Source: Nipponacmea schrenckii (taxonomy: Eukaryota > Mollusca > Gastropoda > Lottiidae). Taken from it: a stretch of 64,000 nt of DNA. Where the stretch lies: NCBI GenBank assembly GCA_030562195.1, contig CM060202.1, forward strand, positions 20,322,317 to 20,386,316, written 5' to 3'. Under the pieces are notes generated by a model, which worked only from the letters and a program-made list of their open reading frames with translations, had not been told where the DNA came from and did not search any database. Of this stretch, positions 61,735 to 64,000 are shown piece after piece. The position numbers and the translations under genes were made by a program. Within the stretch, counting starts at the first letter, position 1; each line of letters begins with the position of its first letter.

Positions 61735-62235
61735 CAGTATCTCTTTCAGAGAGTCCACATGTTAATTTGTCAAGAAATATCTTTTCATATGACCCTTGAG
61801 AGGGCATACTTCCTCTGAAACAGCTAATCTGTGGAAGTGGCACTGTAGAAGGGGCATACTTCCCTTGAAGCAACTAATCAAGTCTAACATCTTCCTTATA
61901 TTGATTTTCTGAAGAAGTTTCAGTATCTCTTTCAGAGAGTCCACATGTTAATTTGTACATATATATATTTGTATAAATATTTGTTGATGTAACACTATAG
62001 AGGGGCTACACTTCCTGTAAAACACCTAATGTAGTCAGACCAATGCCTTCTTTATTATGACTTATAGTTTTCTGAGAAAAAGTGTCAACTCTGTTAGAGA
62101 GTCCACATGTTAATTGATCAAGAAATATCTGTTAATGTGGCACGTCTTCCTAATACAGTTTTCTGAGGAAAAAGTTTATCAACTCAGTATAACTTTCAGA
62201 GAGTCCACATGTTAATTTGATAAAGAAATATCTGT
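61735..62235. repeat. diffuse tandem array with AGAGAGTCCACATGTTAATT, 4 copies
   Basis: Four copies of AGAGAGTCCACATGTTAATT near 61747, 61935, 62097 and 62198. Three of them run on into (T)GT/GA-CAAGAAATATCT-like sequence, and CACTTCCTSTRAAAC-like sequence lies between them. Spacing is irregular (about 100-190 bp). The shared motif is the reverse complement of the dispersed TGTGGACTCTCTGA element plus an extension. Confidence 0.75.
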
Positions 62236-62499
62236 TTAATATAAAATAAACCAGACTTGAATGAGATAATTTTAAACACAAGTTAATCTTTATACACCGT
62301 TTATATTTAAACCTCCTTCAGGCTAAAATAACTTATTTCATTTCAAATTTATCTTTTTAACAATTTTTTTTACCCGTTTTTTTCTTTCAAATTTGAATTT
62401 AATTTTCTTAAATCATTTAGACATTAGTGTTATATAAGATGGTATGTTTTAGAAACAAAAAAATCCACTGATGCATCACGTTAGCCATCTCAAGCCTAG

Positions 62500-62615
62500 C
62501 ACTGGACATCAGTCAATGACTGGCAAATTTCCCTCATTGCACACAGCATTGAATTGCCCATCTTTATTAGCCCAATAGGTGCAGAAGAGAAGGATGGAAA
62601 ACTGCATTTATATTC
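62500..62615 (+). repeat. SINE 3' fragment
   Basis: AAATTTCCCTCATTGCACAC, GAATTGCCCATCTTTATTAG and GGTGCAGAAGAGAAGGATGG match the SINE 3' body in plus orientation. Confidence 0.75.
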
Positions 62616-62689
62616 TTTTTTTGCTTAAATGTGAGAGCCATTCAAGTCTTGTTTATAAGACAGACCACAAGAGACTAACATCGAACTTA

Positions 62690-62788
62690 ACCACAGTTAA
62701 GCTCCGTCGTCAAGGTGAGGTCCATGGGGGCTGGGACCTCGGCTAGTGAGAAATTAGCCCTACCAATCTCTCTCAAACCTTCTGCAGT
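62690..62788 (-). other. weak candidate terminal exon in a GC-rich island
   Basis: On the minus strand an acceptor-like TTGCTTACTGCAG is followed by a frame of about 33 codons (GLREIGRANFSLAEVPAPMD, then LTLTTELNCG and a stop). The base composition is clearly GC-richer than its surroundings. The other two frames stop quickly. I recognise no protein, and a non-coding conserved element or transposon piece is equally possible. Confidence 0.25.
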
Positions 62789-64000
62789 AAGCAACAATTG
62801 ATTATTTTACAAAAAACCCAAAAACGAATTCAGTCCTTGTTTGAGTTCCGTGAAAGTTTTCTATCCTGTAATCTGTAAATTGAATTCCAGATGAAAAGTA
62901 AAATATTATCAAGGTGATTTAAAACCAGTTTTATCTTTTACTGACGTCAAACTTTAAATATTCAAACTTCTTATAACAACAGCTGATAATTCACTTTCTA
63001 TAGTCATTATCTCTATTATATAATACTTATAATCTATATATCAAAGATATATTGCTTACAATATGTCAAGGTGGGCAATCAGGAAAGCTTTTGGAGAATC
63101 TAAAGGGGAAGGTTCCACATCTGTTTGACCTATCATATCTTAGTCTCAAAAATGGAAAATTCATAGCCAAGTTAATCAGTAATAATGTTCACAGCCCATT
63201 GTCTAAATTTGAACCTTCAAATCTATGTGTGGCTAGAATTATCTAGAAAATTTAAATAATTCATCATTCCTTGAGACTAGGTCCTAACAAGTGTTTTAGT
63301 ACTTCAGAAGGCCATTTTACATATATTCTAGACCAAAATCAAAGACATTTAAGAACCAGGAAATGACAAACATGTCCCTTTAAAACTGTCTAAGATTCAT
63401 ATTTATGATTTATGATTTTCTTTTATATCTTTTCAATGTATATTTATTTCTTTGTTATCTTTTCAACAAGATTCCTATATTTCTATTTCTATTTTCAAGG
63501 ATATTTAAGTTTGTTTTCGTTTGACTATACGAAGGGTTAGTTTACTCTGTCAGACAAAGATATCTCCTCAAAATAATCTCTCCCAGAAAATACAAACACT
63601 ATCAGAATCTGGGGAAAAACATCTTTGATCATTTCAACATGAAAATACAGCGAGATTTTTATCATAGTTGTATCTGAGAGATCTGTTTAATCTAAACTAA
63701 CACTACAGTCCGCTGATAGGAGAACTCTTCAATCAAGAAGATAGGATTACACTAACATGCTTGGCCTGCTAATCAGCTGTCCAGATTTTTAGGATAAAAT
63801 ATTGAGAAGTTAGGTTGTAATGTCTGAGCTGCGACTCCAAACGATCTTTAAGCTAGGATATCCTATTTTTGTTACCATACATTCTATTTCACATATTTCT
63901 TAAAATCTGGATTAGATCTTATTGAAGTTTTCCGAATATACTGGGAGATAAAGAAGTTGTGTTGTTGGATGTTAGATAAAGATTTTCAGAGCTACTTCCT

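Larger units (their letters stand above)
50045..64000. other. 14-kb stretch without confident exons (Shroom 5' side)
   Basis: No exon could be assigned with confidence. Because Shroom lacks its 5' part, this is most simply a long Shroom intron, but the 3' UTR of another minus-strand gene is also possible. It holds listed repeats: SINEs at 51618-51900, 53755-53860, 54610-54680, 59655-59930 and 62500-62615; arrays at 52130-52385, 52868-53165, 56400-56755 and 61735-62235; and a foldback element at 57110-57435. Two GC-richer islands at 59290-59400 and 62690-62790 are weak minus-strand exon candidates. Confidence 0.5.

Overview
This is a window of an animal nuclear genome: AT-rich, intron-dense and full of short interspersed and tandem repeats. 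The genes present (an ASIC/ENaC-type channel, TBCK, AIMP1 and Shroom) are bilaterian. The repeat style (a tRNA-derived SINE family, foldback elements and many intronic minisatellites) and the protein divergence fit a lophotrochozoan, most likely a mollusc. That taxonomic call is inference. All exon models were built by hand from ORFs, GT/AG sites, reading-phase continuity and family knowledge.

Layout: six protein-coding genes alternate strictly in strand. (1) 2127-3565 (+): the 3' three exons of an unrecognised gene with a membrane-like segment and an RRxS-rich tail. (2) 4819-9472 (-): a complete eight-exon DEG/ENaC/ASIC channel of about 503 residues. (3) 17231-23382 (+): an F-box/WD40 protein; its body (19089-23382) is solid and its first exon is tentative. 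(4) 24454-35965 (-): complete TBCK, 24 exons and about 892 residues, with pseudokinase, TBC Rab-GAP and rhodanese-like domains. (5) 37007-40391 (+): complete AIMP1, six exons and about 311 residues. (6) 46152-50044 (-): the 3' five exons of Shroom, carrying the whole ASD2 domain; its PDZ-encoding 5' part was not found.

The alternation gives tail-to-tail pairs (1/2, 3/4, 5/6) and head-to-head pairs (2/3, 4/5). TBCK/AIMP1 is a tight divergent pair with about 1 kb between start codons. The same two genes are head-to-head neighbours in human, so this looks like an ancient linkage. A 4-kb satellite of about 38-bp monomers fills the AIMP1/Shroom gap.

The long gene-poor stretches (1-2126, 9473-17230, 50045-64000) hold repeats and only weak exon candidates. 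The most unusual signals are: tandem arrays whose unit contains a splice site (six donors at 2267-2530, four acceptor-like sites at 17530-17675); a 61-bp minisatellite at 56400-56755 whose unit can be drawn with most of a hammerhead ribozyme core; and SINE copies with two or three tandem tRNA-like heads.
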